64,000 bases of DNA from an uncultured delta proteobacterium (GTDB lineage: Bacteria; Desulfobacterota; Desulfovibrionia; Desulfovibrionales; Desulfovibrionaceae), in the NCBI GenBank assembly GCA_903835685.1, contig CAILNX010000039.1:1-64000 (forward strand). Reading direction: 5' to 3'. The notes below the pieces were generated by a model. That model was given only the letters and a program-made list of their open reading frames with translations. It ran no database searches and had not been told where the DNA came from. A program made the translations under genes and the position numbers. This document shows, piece after piece, positions 56,374 through 64,000 of the stretch. Within the stretch, counting starts at the first letter, position 1; the number at the start of each line of letters is the position of its first letter.

Positions 56374-57123
56374 CTACGGTATGCTCTCCACCCCCGCGAA
56401 CCCCGGCTCGTGCAGCGGGATCAAAATGTCCGCCACGGCCTTGACCTTGAGCATCACGTCATAGGCCTGGTACGGGTTCACGCAGGTGCCCGGCGGGATG
56501 ACCTCCATCTCCATGCCCTTGATCTCCCGGGGCGGGTCGAAATTCTCGGCGATGACGCAAAAGCCGGTGATGGCCGCCGTGCCTTTCGCGGTGTTCACCA
56601 GCACCGTGAGCCCCCCCTCGGTGTGGGCCGGGGTGTGCATGACCCGGATGCCCGGGACGATCTCCATGTCCCCGCTCACCGGGCGAATCTGCCCCCGCTC
56701 CTCGGCCTCGGCGATGTAGTCCTCCAGGTAGCGGAAATCCAGGGGATGCGGGTCGTGGATGCGCGTGAGTTCTTTTTCATGGCAGTAGATCAGCGCGTTC
56801 TCGCAGAGCGCGTCGTTCTCGCAGTGGTCGTTGTGCAGATGGGTGTGGATGACCACGTCGATGTCCATGGGTGTCAGCCCGTACCGGGCCAGGCCCTGGT
56901 CCAGGGTGTAAATTCTGCCGCCGATGGCCTTTTCCCGCTCCTCGGACTGGATGGGCCGCATCTCGCCCGTGTCCACCAGGACCTTTGTGTCCCCGCCTGC
57001 GATGTACCAGGCGTAGATGGGAATGACGTAAGGCTTCCCGTACCCGGACTGATAGGTCATCATGCCCTTGTCGAACAGCTTGCTGCCCACCACGATGGGG
57101 TGGATGATGTATTCGGGCGTCAT
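56374..57123 (-). CDS. Metallo-beta-lactamase-fold hydrolase (lactonase-like)
   Basis: 249 residues. The zinc motif is HTHLHNDHCEND, with later His ligands in MHTPAHTEGGL and IPLHEPGF; the similar N-terminus (KVLVDTGEMRP) and length are those of N-acyl homoserine lactone lactonase-like MBL enzymes, but the family is broad. ATG 57123 follows GGAGGCCCC. It diverges from the epimerase gene across 220 bases, where no promoter is clear. Substrate unknown. Confidence 0.8.
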   Translation of the reverse strand: MTPEYIIHPIVVGSKLFDKGMMTYQSGYGKPYVIPIYAWYIAGGDTKVLVDTGEMRPIQSEEREKAIGGRIYTLDQGLARYGLTPMDIDVVIHTHLHNDHCENDALCENALIYCHEKELTRIHDPHPLDFRYLEDYIAEAEERGQIRPVSGDMEIVPGIRVMHTPAHTEGGLTVLVNTAKGTAAITGFCVIAENFDPPREIKGMEMEVIPPGTCVNPYQAYDVMLKVKAVADILIPLHEPGFAGVESIP

Positions 57124-57340
57124 GGGGCCTCCGTGGGTGTCGCTTTCCTGGGATAAGACAGGAGCCACCCCTGGTCAAGAAAGGCCCGGCCCGGACAGGC
57201 CCAAAAAGCCCCTGGAAATGTGCCTTAAAGAGTGGTATGGCCCTGCCCGAAAGCCGCTTGCCGAGGCCACCGGCCTGTTCCGGTCGCCCCGGCTTTTCCA
57301 TTCGCGGCAACCCACGTCAATCCACGATCCGAGGGAGTAA

Positions 57341-58282
<942 letters not shown>

Positions 58283-58303
58283 GGCCTGGGCGCTTCAAGC
58301 CGG

Positions 58304-58400
58304 GTCGGCCAGAATGAAGAATACCAAGAATGAAGAATATAAATAATTATTTATTATTCTTGCGCACTTGCTGACACCGATGCTCATTCTCGAAAGTCAC
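58304..58400 (+). repeat. Palindromic intergenic element, copy 6
   Basis: Right end ATTCTCGAAAGTCAC closes at 58400; the left end GTCGGCCAGAA begins about 58304. A 13-bp direct repeat, AGAATGAAGAATA, occurs twice (58311-58323 and 58327-58339), the second leading into AAATAATTATTTATTATTCT and TTGCGCACTTGC. So the left arm is duplicated relative to copies 1 and 2. It lies between the epimerase and hddC, same orientation. Confidence 0.7.
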
Positions 58401-58508
58401 GCCAGGGCACGCTCGGCTTTGCCGAGGACCCCTTTGCCCCTGCACACCGCCATCCTGTCCCCCCCGGGCGAGGGCCTGTCCCTCGCCCGGGCCGGGATTT
58501 TTTCATGA
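58380..58508 (+). CDS. Possible leader peptide (42 residues) spanning the terminator upstream of hddC
   Basis: An ATG at 58380, in the end of element copy 6, opens 42 codons that run through the 58463-58503 hairpin and end in TGA 58506-58508, overlapping the hddC ATG (58505) by the ATGA pattern used for coupled genes. The peptide is unremarkable (starts MLILESHARARSALPRTPLP) and no ribosome site precedes it. Chance is a fair explanation; it is listed because of the exact overlap and the terminator inside it. Confidence 0.3.
   Translation: MLILESHARARSALPRTPLPLHTAILSPPGEGLSLARAGIFS
58463..58503 (+). terminator. Intrinsic terminator-like hairpin abutting the hddC start
   Basis: 12-bp perfect stem CCCGGGCGAGGG (58463-58474) and CCCTCGCCCGGG (58480-58491), 5-base loop, then CCGGGA and six Ts (58498-58503), two bases before ATG 58505. 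This is the most classical terminator in the window, yet it lies on the 5' side of the gene it precedes, so read-through or antitermination is needed for hddC. Confidence 0.7.
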
Positions 58509-59227
58509 GCCTCGTCGCCCGGACCACGGGGATTATCCTGGCCGGGGGCCAGGGCACCCGTTTGCGCCAGGTGCTCTCCGACCGGCCCAAGGTCCTGGCC
58601 CCGGTGCTTAAGCGGCCCTTCATCTTCTTTCTCCTGGACCAGTTGGCGGCGGCCGGACTGAAAAATGTGGTGGTCAGCACCGGGTATATGGCCGAAATGG
58701 TGGAAGAGGCCATCGGGCCGGAGTACCGGGGCATGGCCGTGCGCTTCAGCCGGGAGCTTTTCCCCCTGGGCACGGGCGGGGGCCTGGCCCTGGCCGCCCG
58801 CCTGGCCGACACGCCCCTGGTCCTGGCCATGAACGGCGACTCCTATATGGATGCGAATTTTGGCCAGTACCTGGACTGGTTTCATCAGCGCGAGCGCCGG
58901 GCCTCCCTGCTTCTGGCCCGGGTCGAGGACGCCTCCCGTTTCGGCCGGGTGAGCCTGGGGCCGGACGAGGCCGTGGAGAGTTTCGTGGAAAAGGGCCAGG
59001 AGGCCGGGCCAGGGCTTATCAACGCCGGGGTCTACCTGCTCTCTGCCGCCGATCTTGCGGCCCTGCCCACGGATCGCCCCTGCTCCATCGAGCGGGAGTT
59101 CTTCCCCGGGCTCATCGGCCAGGGGCTGTACGGGCTCTCCCATCCGGGCGAGTTCATCGACATCGGCACGCCCGAGTCCTACGCCAGGGCCGAGGCCTTT
59201 TTGTCCGGCCGTGGCCGGAGCTTGTGA
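58505..59227 (+). CDS. hddC: Heptose-1-phosphate guanylyltransferase-like nucleotidyltransferase
   Basis: 240 residues. NTP_transferase fold: GIILAGGQGTRLRQVLSDRP, LGTGGGLALAARL, VLAMNGDSYMD (Mg-binding Asp), then FVEKGQE and the C-terminal EFIDIGTPESYARAE. HddC activates heptose-1-P as GDP-D-glycero-alpha-D-manno-heptose for S-layer or capsule sugars. It has no ribosome site, and a strong hairpin ends two bases before the ATG; the conserved start leaves no other choice. NUDIX gene and hddA follow closely. ADP/GDP choice is inferred from neighbouring hddA. Confidence 0.82.
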   Translation: MSLVARTTGIILAGGQGTRLRQVLSDRPKVLAPVLKRPFIFFLLDQLAAAGLKNVVVSTGYMAEMVEEAIGPEYRGMAVRFSRELFPLGTGGGLALAARLADTPLVLAMNGDSYMDANFGQYLDWFHQRERRASLLLARVEDASRFGRVSLGPDEAVESFVEKGQEAGPGLINAGVYLLSAADLAALPTDRPCSIEREFFPGLIGQGLYGLSHPGEFIDIGTPESYARAEAFLSGRGRSL

Positions 59228-59240
59228 GGCGGCCGTAGCC

Positions 59241-59696
59241 ATGTATTCCAGCCGAACCACCTCGGCCACCACGGTGAAATCCGGGGTGGGGGTCATCATC
59301 ATCGACGATACGGGCCGGGTGCTCCTGGAGCGTCGCCGGGACAACGGGATGTGGGGGCTCATCGGCGGGGGCGTGGACCCGGGCGAGTCCGTGGCTGAGG
59401 CCGCCCGGCGCGAGGCCCTGGAGGAATCAGGGCTGACCGTGGAGATCACCGGCCTGGTGGGGGTGTATTCCGAGGCGGGCCAGGGCCGCATCGTGACCTA
59501 CCCGGACAATGGCGACAGTCGGCATCTGGTTGACATTGTATTGACTGCGAAGATAGTCTCCGGCCGCCTCCGGGCCAGCGACGAGAGTTTTGAACTGGCC
59601 TTTTTCCCGGCCTCGGGATTGCCCGGGGACCTGGTCCTACCGGCCCGGGTCCCTCTTGAGGATTATTTCGCGGGCAGAACGGCCCAGGTCCGCTAA
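59241..59696 (+). CDS. NUDIX hydrolase
   Basis: 151 residues. The NUDIX box is complete: GGGVDPGESVAEAARREALE followed by ESGL. ATG 59241 lies 14 bases after hddC; a ribosome site is weak. Its place between hddC and hddA suggests hydrolysis of a nucleotide sugar or cleaning of an NDP side product; the family is promiscuous. Some Desulfovibrio and related sugar loci carry such a gene, so the link is by position. Confidence 0.88.
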   Translation: MYSSRTTSATTVKSGVGVIIIDDTGRVLLERRRDNGMWGLIGGGVDPGESVAEAARREALEESGLTVEITGLVGVYSEAGQGRIVTYPDNGDSRHLVDIVLTAKIVSGRLRASDESFELAFFPASGLPGDLVLPARVPLEDYFAGRTAQVR

Positions 59697-59711
59697 CCAA
59701 ACGAGAAAGCC

Positions 59712-60782
59712 ATGATCATCAGCAGAACCCCCTTTCGCGTCTCCTTTTTCGGCGGCGGCACAGACTACCCGGGCTGGTACCAGAAGCACGGCGGGCAGGT
59801 CCTGTCCACGGCCATCGACAAGTTCTGCTACATTTCGCTGCGCTATTTGCCGCCCTTTTTCGAGCACCGCATCCGGCTGGTCTATTCCAAGATGGAGAGA
59901 TGCAACCATTTCGAGGAGATCAAACACCCGGCCGTGCGCGAGACCCTGCGCTTCCTGAATTTCGACCGGAACCTGGAAATTCACCACGACGGTGACCTCC
60001 CGGCCCGCAGCGGCATGGGGTCCAGCTCCTCCTTCACCGTGGGGTTACTCAACGCCCTGTACGCCCTGCGCGGGGTCATGCCCACCAAGATGCAACTGGC
60101 CACCGAGAGCATCCAGATCGAGCAGGAACTCATCAAGGAGACCGTGGGCTCCCAGGACCAGGTGGCTGCGGCCTTCGGCGGCTTGAACCACACCATCTTC
60201 CATCGGGGCGGGGACATCGAGGTCCGGCCGCTCATCCTGTCCAAGGGCCGCCGCCAGGAGCTGGACGACCACCTCATGCTCTTCTACACCGGGATCATGC
60301 GCACGGCCTCGGAAGTGGCCCAGAGCTTCGTTCCGGACATCGAGACCAAGGGCAAGCACCTGGACCGCATGCACGCCATGGTGGACGAGGGCATCGAGCT
60401 TCTGCAGAGCAACCGCTGCATCTGCAAATTCGGCGAATTGCTGAACCAGGGCTGGGAGGCCAAGCGCTGCTTAAGCTCCCAGATCACCAACTCCGTGGTG
60501 GACGACCTGTACACCCGGGCACTGGACAACGGGGCCATCGGCGGCAAGATCACCGGCGCGGGCGGGGGCGGGTTCCTGCTCCTGTGCGTTCCGCCCTCGG
60601 CTCACGAACGGGTGCGCGAGGCCCTGCACGAACTTCTCTACGTGCCCTTCAAATTCGAGCGCAGCGGCAGCCAGATCATCTTCTTCGAACCCTCGGGCCA
60701 GGACTACCGCTATGCCGAGAAGGAGCAGACCCGGCGGGCCATCACGCCCTTCCAGGAACTTTCGGCCATCTGCAAGGAGTAG
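59712..60782 (+). CDS. hddA: GHMP kinase, heptose-7-phosphate kinase-like
   Basis: 356 residues. N-terminal RTPFRVSFFGGGTDYPGWY, motif 2 GDLPARSGMGSSSSFTVGLL, and motif 3 GKITGAGGGGFLLL. HddA phosphorylates D-glycero-D-manno-heptose 7-phosphate at C1; the same fold covers L-fucose and galactose kinases, but the neighbour HddC-like gene favours heptose. ATG 59712 follows a weak GAGAA site 6 bases before. The next gene starts 13 bases later. Confidence 0.85.
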   Translation: MIISRTPFRVSFFGGGTDYPGWYQKHGGQVLSTAIDKFCYISLRYLPPFFEHRIRLVYSKMERCNHFEEIKHPAVRETLRFLNFDRNLEIHHDGDLPARSGMGSSSSFTVGLLNALYALRGVMPTKMQLATESIQIEQELIKETVGSQDQVAAAFGGLNHTIFHRGGDIEVRPLILSKGRRQELDDHLMLFYTGIMRTASEVAQSFVPDIETKGKHLDRMHAMVDEGIELLQSNRCICKFGELLNQGWEAKRCLSSQITNSVVDDLYTRALDNGAIGGKITGAGGGGFLLLCVPPSAHERVREALHELLYVPFKFERSGSQIIFFEPSGQDYRYAEKEQTRRAITPFQELSAICKE

Positions 60783-60795
60783 GGACTTTTCCAAC

Positions 60796-61770
60796 ATGAA
60801 CATCGTTGCCAAGACCAGACGGGACATGCTCTTCTCCATGCTGCGCATCCGCCGGGTACAGGAGCGCATCGAGGCCGACTACATGCAGGACCGCATGAAG
60901 ACCCCGGTGCATCTGTGCGTGGGCCAGGAGGCCATTGCGGCCGGGGTGTGCGCGACCCTGCGCCGGGACGACTCCATCCAGAGCAACCACCGCAGCCACG
61001 GCCACTACCTGGCCAAGGGCGGGAACCTCCCCGCCCTCATCGCCGAGCTGCATTGCCGGAGCACGGGCTGCTCCAAGGGCTACGGCGGGTCCATGCACGT
61101 GGTGGACGTGAGCGTGGGGCATCTGGGCACCTCCTCCATCGTGGGCGGGGGCATCCCCATCGGCACAGGCATCGGCCTGGCCTTCCAGATGCAGAAGTCG
61201 GACAAGGTCAGCGTGATCTTCTTCGGGGACGGCGCGGCGGACGAGGGCGTGCTGTATGAATCCCTGAACTACGCCATGCTGAAAAAACTTCCCGTGGTCT
61301 TCGTGCTGGAGGACAACCACTGGGCCGTGTGCTCGCCGAGGTCCACCCGCCAGGTGGCGGACAACGTGTTTTTGAAGGGCGCGGCCAAGGATCTGCTCTT
61401 TGCCGCCAAGATCGACGGCAACGACGCGGCCCTGGTGTACCAGACGGCCAAGAAGGCCGTGGACCGCGCCCGCAAGGGGCAGGGTCCTTCCTTCATCGTG
61501 TGCGACACCTACCGCATCCTGGGACATGCCGGGTGCAAGGCCCAGGACCCGGCCGGATACCGCGACACCTGCGAGATCGACGCCTGGGCCTGCAAATGCC
61601 CGGTGGACACCTTCCGGGCCGCCTGCCTGGCCGACGGCACCGTGGACCAGGCCCTGCTGGATGAGTGGGAGCGGGACATCGCCAGCGAGATCGAGGCGGC
61701 CTTCCGCTTCGCCCTGGAAAGCCCCTTGCCTGGCCCCCAAGACCTGCACAAACATCTTTTCAGCGAGTAA
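60796..61770 (+). CDS. Thiamine-dependent 2-oxo acid dehydrogenase E1 alpha-like subunit
   Basis: 324 residues. LCVGQEAIAAGVCATL, HCRSTGCSKGYGGSMHVVD, the TPP-Mg motif FFGDGAADEGVLYESLNYA and DTYRILGHAG match PDHA1/acetoin dehydrogenase alpha. It should form alpha2beta2 with the next gene. No E2 or E3 gene is present within the window, and both flanks are sugar genes, so it may serve as a carboligase or acyl donor in making an unusual sugar, not in pyruvate oxidation. Weak ribosome site; 13 bases after hddA. Confidence 0.85.
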   Translation: MNIVAKTRRDMLFSMLRIRRVQERIEADYMQDRMKTPVHLCVGQEAIAAGVCATLRRDDSIQSNHRSHGHYLAKGGNLPALIAELHCRSTGCSKGYGGSMHVVDVSVGHLGTSSIVGGGIPIGTGIGLAFQMQKSDKVSVIFFGDGAADEGVLYESLNYAMLKKLPVVFVLEDNHWAVCSPRSTRQVADNVFLKGAAKDLLFAAKIDGNDAALVYQTAKKAVDRARKGQGPSFIVCDTYRILGHAGCKAQDPAGYRDTCEIDAWACKCPVDTFRAACLADGTVDQALLDEWERDIASEIEAAFRFALESPLPGPQDLHKHLFSE

Positions 61771-61773
61771 GCC

Positions 61774-62820
61774 ATGCCCTGGTCACGGATAGCAACCGAT
61801 CAGAACGAGCCGGAATTCTTCCGGGAGAACGAACTCCCGGGCCGCCGCATCACCTATGCCGAGGCCATCCGCGAGGGCCTGCGCCAGGCCCTTGCGCTGG
61901 ATGAGCGGGTCTTTGTCATGGGCCAGGGCGTGGACGATCCCTCGGGCATGTTCGGGGCCACCCGGAATCTGCACCAGGAGTTCGGCCGGGACCGGGTCTT
62001 CGACACCCCCCTGGCCGAGACCGCGCTCACCGGCATCGCCGTGGGTGCGGCCATGGCCGGGCAGCGGCCGGTGTATTTCCACAACCGGCCGGATTTCCTG
62101 TATCTGGCCATGGACCAGATCGTGAACCACGCGGCCAAATGGTCCTACATGTTCGGGGGCGCGGTGAACGTGCCCCTGGTGTTGTGGGCCTGCATCGGCC
62201 GGGGCTGGGGCTCGGCGGCCCAGCACTCCCAGGCCAACCAGGGCATGTTCATGCACGCCCCGGGCTTAAAACTGGTCATGCCCTCCACCTGCTACGACGC
62301 CAAGGGGCTCATGCTGGCGGCCATCAAGGACCCCAATCCGGTGCTCATCATCGAGCACCGCTTCAATTTCAAGCAGAAGGGCCTGGTGCCCGAGGAGATG
62401 TACACCGTGCCCCTGGGCAAGGGCGTGGTGCGCCGTCCGGGCAAGGACGTCACCGTGGTGGGCGTGTCCCACCTGGCCATGGACGCCTTTCACGCGGCCC
62501 AGGAGCTGGCGGCGGAATCCGGGATAGACGCCGAGGTCATCGACCCGCGCACGCTCCGGCCCCTGGACGAGGAGCTCATCCTGGAGTCTGTCCGGAAGAC
62601 CGGCCGCCTGGTGGTGGCCGACACCGGCTGGAAGACCGGCGGGGTCACGGCCGAGATCGCGGCCATGGTGGCGGAAAAGGCCTTCAAGTACTTGAGAGCC
62701 CCCATCAAGCGCGTGGCCGCCCCGGACCTGCCCACGCCCTCGGGCCATACCCTGGAGAGCGCCTATTACATCGGCCAGCCGGACATCAAGAAGGCCATGA
62801 TCGAGGTCATGGCCGAGTAA
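61774..62820 (+). CDS. 2-oxo acid dehydrogenase E1 beta-like subunit
   Basis: 348 residues, transketolase-like. ITYAEAIREGLRQALALDER, VFDTPLAETALTGIAVGAAM (catalytic Glu), AAQHSQANQGMFMHAPGLKL and the C-terminal transketolase domain (VIDPRTLRPLDEE) match acetoin/pyruvate E1 beta. The start is three bases after the alpha gene stop. It forms the orphan E1 pair in the sugar locus. Confidence 0.88.
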   Translation: MPWSRIATDQNEPEFFRENELPGRRITYAEAIREGLRQALALDERVFVMGQGVDDPSGMFGATRNLHQEFGRDRVFDTPLAETALTGIAVGAAMAGQRPVYFHNRPDFLYLAMDQIVNHAAKWSYMFGGAVNVPLVLWACIGRGWGSAAQHSQANQGMFMHAPGLKLVMPSTCYDAKGLMLAAIKDPNPVLIIEHRFNFKQKGLVPEEMYTVPLGKGVVRRPGKDVTVVGVSHLAMDAFHAAQELAAESGIDAEVIDPRTLRPLDEELILESVRKTGRLVVADTGWKTGGVTAEIAAMVAEKAFKYLRAPIKRVAAPDLPTPSGHTLESAYYIGQPDIKKAMIEVMAE

Positions 62821-62868
62821 GGGTAACGCGGAAAGGCTCATGGTTTGGTCCTGTCAGTTCGGTTCGGG

Positions 62869-62897
62869 TTGACAAGATATGTACAAAGATGTAAATA
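62869..62897 (+). promoter_or_regulatory. Promoter of brnTA
   Basis: TTGACA (62869-62874), 17-base spacer, TAAATA (62892-62897). The start of transcription would lie at about 62904, three bases before the brnT ATG (62907), so the message is probably leaderless; no ribosome site is visible. Confidence 0.7.
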
Positions 62898-62900
62898 CAT
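62889..62900. promoter_or_regulatory. Palindrome over the brnTA -10 (possible BrnA operator)
   Basis: ATGTAAATACAT, arms ATGTA/TACAT, over the -10 hexamer. BrnA-type RHH antitoxins autoregulate their operons, so it is a candidate operator. Confidence 0.5.
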
Positions 62901-62906
62901 TTTAGT

Positions 62907-63191
62907 ATGCGGATCGTTTGGGACGAAACCAAAAGCCGCATGAATTTGGCCAAGCACAACGTGAGTTTTGCGTTGGCTTGCTTGGTGTTTGATGATCCCT
63001 TTCATCTGAGCGTGCAGGATCGTTTCAAGGAAGGGGAAGAGCGGTGGCAGACTGTCGGCAGGGTCGGGGACACTCTTCTGATCCTGGTCGCGCACACCTA
63101 TCAGGACAAAGACGGCGAAGAGACTGTTCGGCTCATTTCAGCTCGGCGGGCTACAAAACAGGAGCAGAGGCGCTATGAGCAAGGGTCTTGA
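62907..63191 (+). CDS. brnT: BrnT-family toxin
   Basis: 94 residues. MRIVWDETKSRMNLAKHNVS at the start, ERWQTVGRVGDTLLILVAHT and RLISARRATKQEQRRYEQG are the BrnT pattern; BrnT is a RelE-fold RNase that blocks translation. Promoter and operator lie directly before the ATG. The last 17 bases overlap brnA. Base composition is lower in GC than neighbours, so it is probably acquired. Confidence 0.9.
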   Translation: MRIVWDETKSRMNLAKHNVSFALACLVFDDPFHLSVQDRFKEGEERWQTVGRVGDTLLILVAHTYQDKDGEETVRLISARRATKQEQRRYEQGS

Positions 63192-63456
63192 TCCTCAATT
63201 GATCAATGAGTTGAATGGGTTGACTGCGATTCCGGAGGACTCCATCGACACTTCGGACATCCCTGAAATAACCGACTGGTCCGGTGCGGTCGTGGGGAAG
63301 TTTTACCGTCCTTTGAAACGGGCCGTGACCATTCGTCTGGATGCTGATGTCATTGCCTGGTTCAAGGCCAAAGGCGGCAAGTATCAGACCGAGGTGAACA
63401 AGGTTTTGCGTTCCTACATGATGCAGCAAAGCAAGAAAAAGAACAGCGCGGCATGA
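63175..63456 (+). CDS. brnA: BrnA-family antitoxin
   Basis: 93 residues. The C-terminal KRAVTIRLDADVIAWFKAKG and KYQTEVNKVLRSYM match the ribbon-helix-helix BrnA, which neutralises BrnT and represses the operon. It overlaps brnT by 17 bases, with AGGAG about ten bases upstream. Sits between the E1 beta gene and the DegT gene of the sugar locus. Confidence 0.9.
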   Translation: MSKGLDPQLINELNGLTAIPEDSIDTSDIPEITDWSGAVVGKFYRPLKRAVTIRLDADVIAWFKAKGGKYQTEVNKVLRSYMMQQSKKKNSAA

Positions 63457-63512
63457 ATCACCGGTCGCCCGCATTTCGGGCGGCACATCCATACGAGCGA
63501 GGACCCCATTTT

Positions 63513-64000
63513 ATGGCCAAGATGAAGCTTCCCTTTGGAACCATTTCCATTCCCCCCCGGTCCCGCGAGCTGGTGCTCGAGGCCCTGGACGCCAAACGGG
63601 TGTCCTGCGGCCGGTTCGTGCGCGAGTTCGAGGGCCGGTTCGCCAAGATCGTGGGCACCAAGCACTGCGTGGCCGTGGCCACGGGCACCGACGCTGACGC
63701 CCTGGCCCTGGCCGTGCTCCACGACTACGGGGCCAAGCCCGGGGATGAGGTGATCATCCCCTCTTTGTCCTTCGTGGCCACGGCCAATGCCGTGCTGCAC
63801 GCCCGGTTCACCCCGATTTTCGTGGACATTGAGCGCCACTCCTTGAACATCAACGTGTCCAAGATCGAGGCGGCCATCACCGAGAAGACCCGGGCCATCA
63901 TGCCCGTGCACCTCATGGGCAAGCCCGCGGACATGGACCCGATCATGGAGATCGCGGCCAAGTACAACCTGACCGTGGTGGAAGACGCGGCCGAGGCCCA
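63513..64000 (+). CDS. DegT/DnrJ/EryC1/StrS-family aminotransferase, N-terminal part
   Basis: The gene runs off the end of the window without a stop; 162 codons are visible from ATG 63513. MAKMKLPFGTISIPPRSREL, EFEGRFAKIVGTKHCVAVAT, DEVIIPSLSFVATANAVLHA and IMPVHLMGKPADMDPIMEIA, ending VVEDAAEA, are the N-terminal features of DegT sugar aminotransferases (PLP lysine not yet reached). It transfers an amino group to a keto-sugar nucleotide, in keeping with the sugar genes before it. Ribosome site is weak. Confidence 0.93.
   Translation, partial: MAKMKLPFGTISIPPRSRELVLEALDAKRVSCGRFVREFEGRFAKIVGTKHCVAVATGTDADALALAVLHDYGAKPGDEVIIPSLSFVATANAVLHARFTPIFVDIERHSLNINVSKIEAAITEKTRAIMPVHLMGKPADMDPIMEIAAKYNLTVVEDAAEA

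Overview
The window looks like a chromosomal segment of a high-GC (about 65% by eye) Gram-negative sulfate reducer of the Desulfovibrionales. This rests on a periplasmic selenocysteine-containing formate dehydrogenase FdhAB with a full maturation set, stand-alone IMP cyclohydrolase-type His and Gua genes packed with Tat genes, a long-form HisG, a MetH without the reactivation domain, and several lipoproteins. Species cannot be fixed from the sequence alone. No rRNA, tRNA, CRISPR array, prophage or intact insertion sequence was seen.

Layout. Bases 2-5000 (+): end of an OmpA-like protein, a secreted protein, purD-purE and ilvD. 5114-9643 (-): an amino-acid ABC transporter (ATPase, binding protein, a tandem-fused permease) ending in a family 9 glycosyltransferase. 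9996-11294 (+): a trypsin-like lipoprotein protease. 11364-13802 (-) metH diverges from 13918-18185 (+), which holds rpoH, a TPR lipoprotein, a LolB-like lipoprotein and a small coiled-coil protein. 18333-22504 (+): rpiB-tkt, a QueC-like ATPase and an FMN-dependent dehydrogenase.

22590-32469 is a formate dehydrogenase and molybdenum-cofactor block, almost all on the minus strand: mobA, fdhD, a thioredoxin-fold protein, fdhE, moaA, a domesticated IS1595-type transposase-like protein, a 74-residue ORF, fdhA (internal UGA = Sec) and fdhB, with mobB on the opposite strand. 32649-39898 (+): a tiny basic protein, an FmdB protein, purB-pyrE, a cell-shape operon (Csd6-like YkuD protein, membrane coiled-coil protein, Csd4-like M99 carboxypeptidase) and a TIM-barrel protein. 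40005-51678 (+): livKHMGF, guaBA, tatBC, hisB, a lipoprotein, hisA and a copper-chaperone-like protein. 51693-57123 (-): an HD-GYP response regulator, a molybdopterin oxidoreductase, hisG-hisI and a metallo-beta-lactamase-fold hydrolase. 57344-64000 (+): a surface-sugar locus (epimerase, hddC, NUDIX, hddA, an orphan E1 alpha/beta pair, DegT aminotransferase running off the end) interrupted by a brnTA toxin-antitoxin pair.

The most unusual structure is a family of about 101-bp, AT-cored, imperfectly palindromic intergenic elements, in six copies (near 3.1, 18.2, 30.2, 31.2, 38.9 and 58.3 kb). Two share an identical 38-bp core 15 kb apart and three have the same 101-bp span. Most copies start 1 to about 22 bases after a stop codon and all but one sit between co-directional genes in the same orientation. 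I do not know this family; it could be a MITE/REP-like mobile element or an mRNA 3'-end element. Other points of note are the transposase-derived protein in the formate dehydrogenase block, the Csd4/Csd6-like curvature operon, a terminator plus possible leader peptide abutting hddC, a probably leaderless toxin mRNA, and the orphan E1 pair in a sugar locus.
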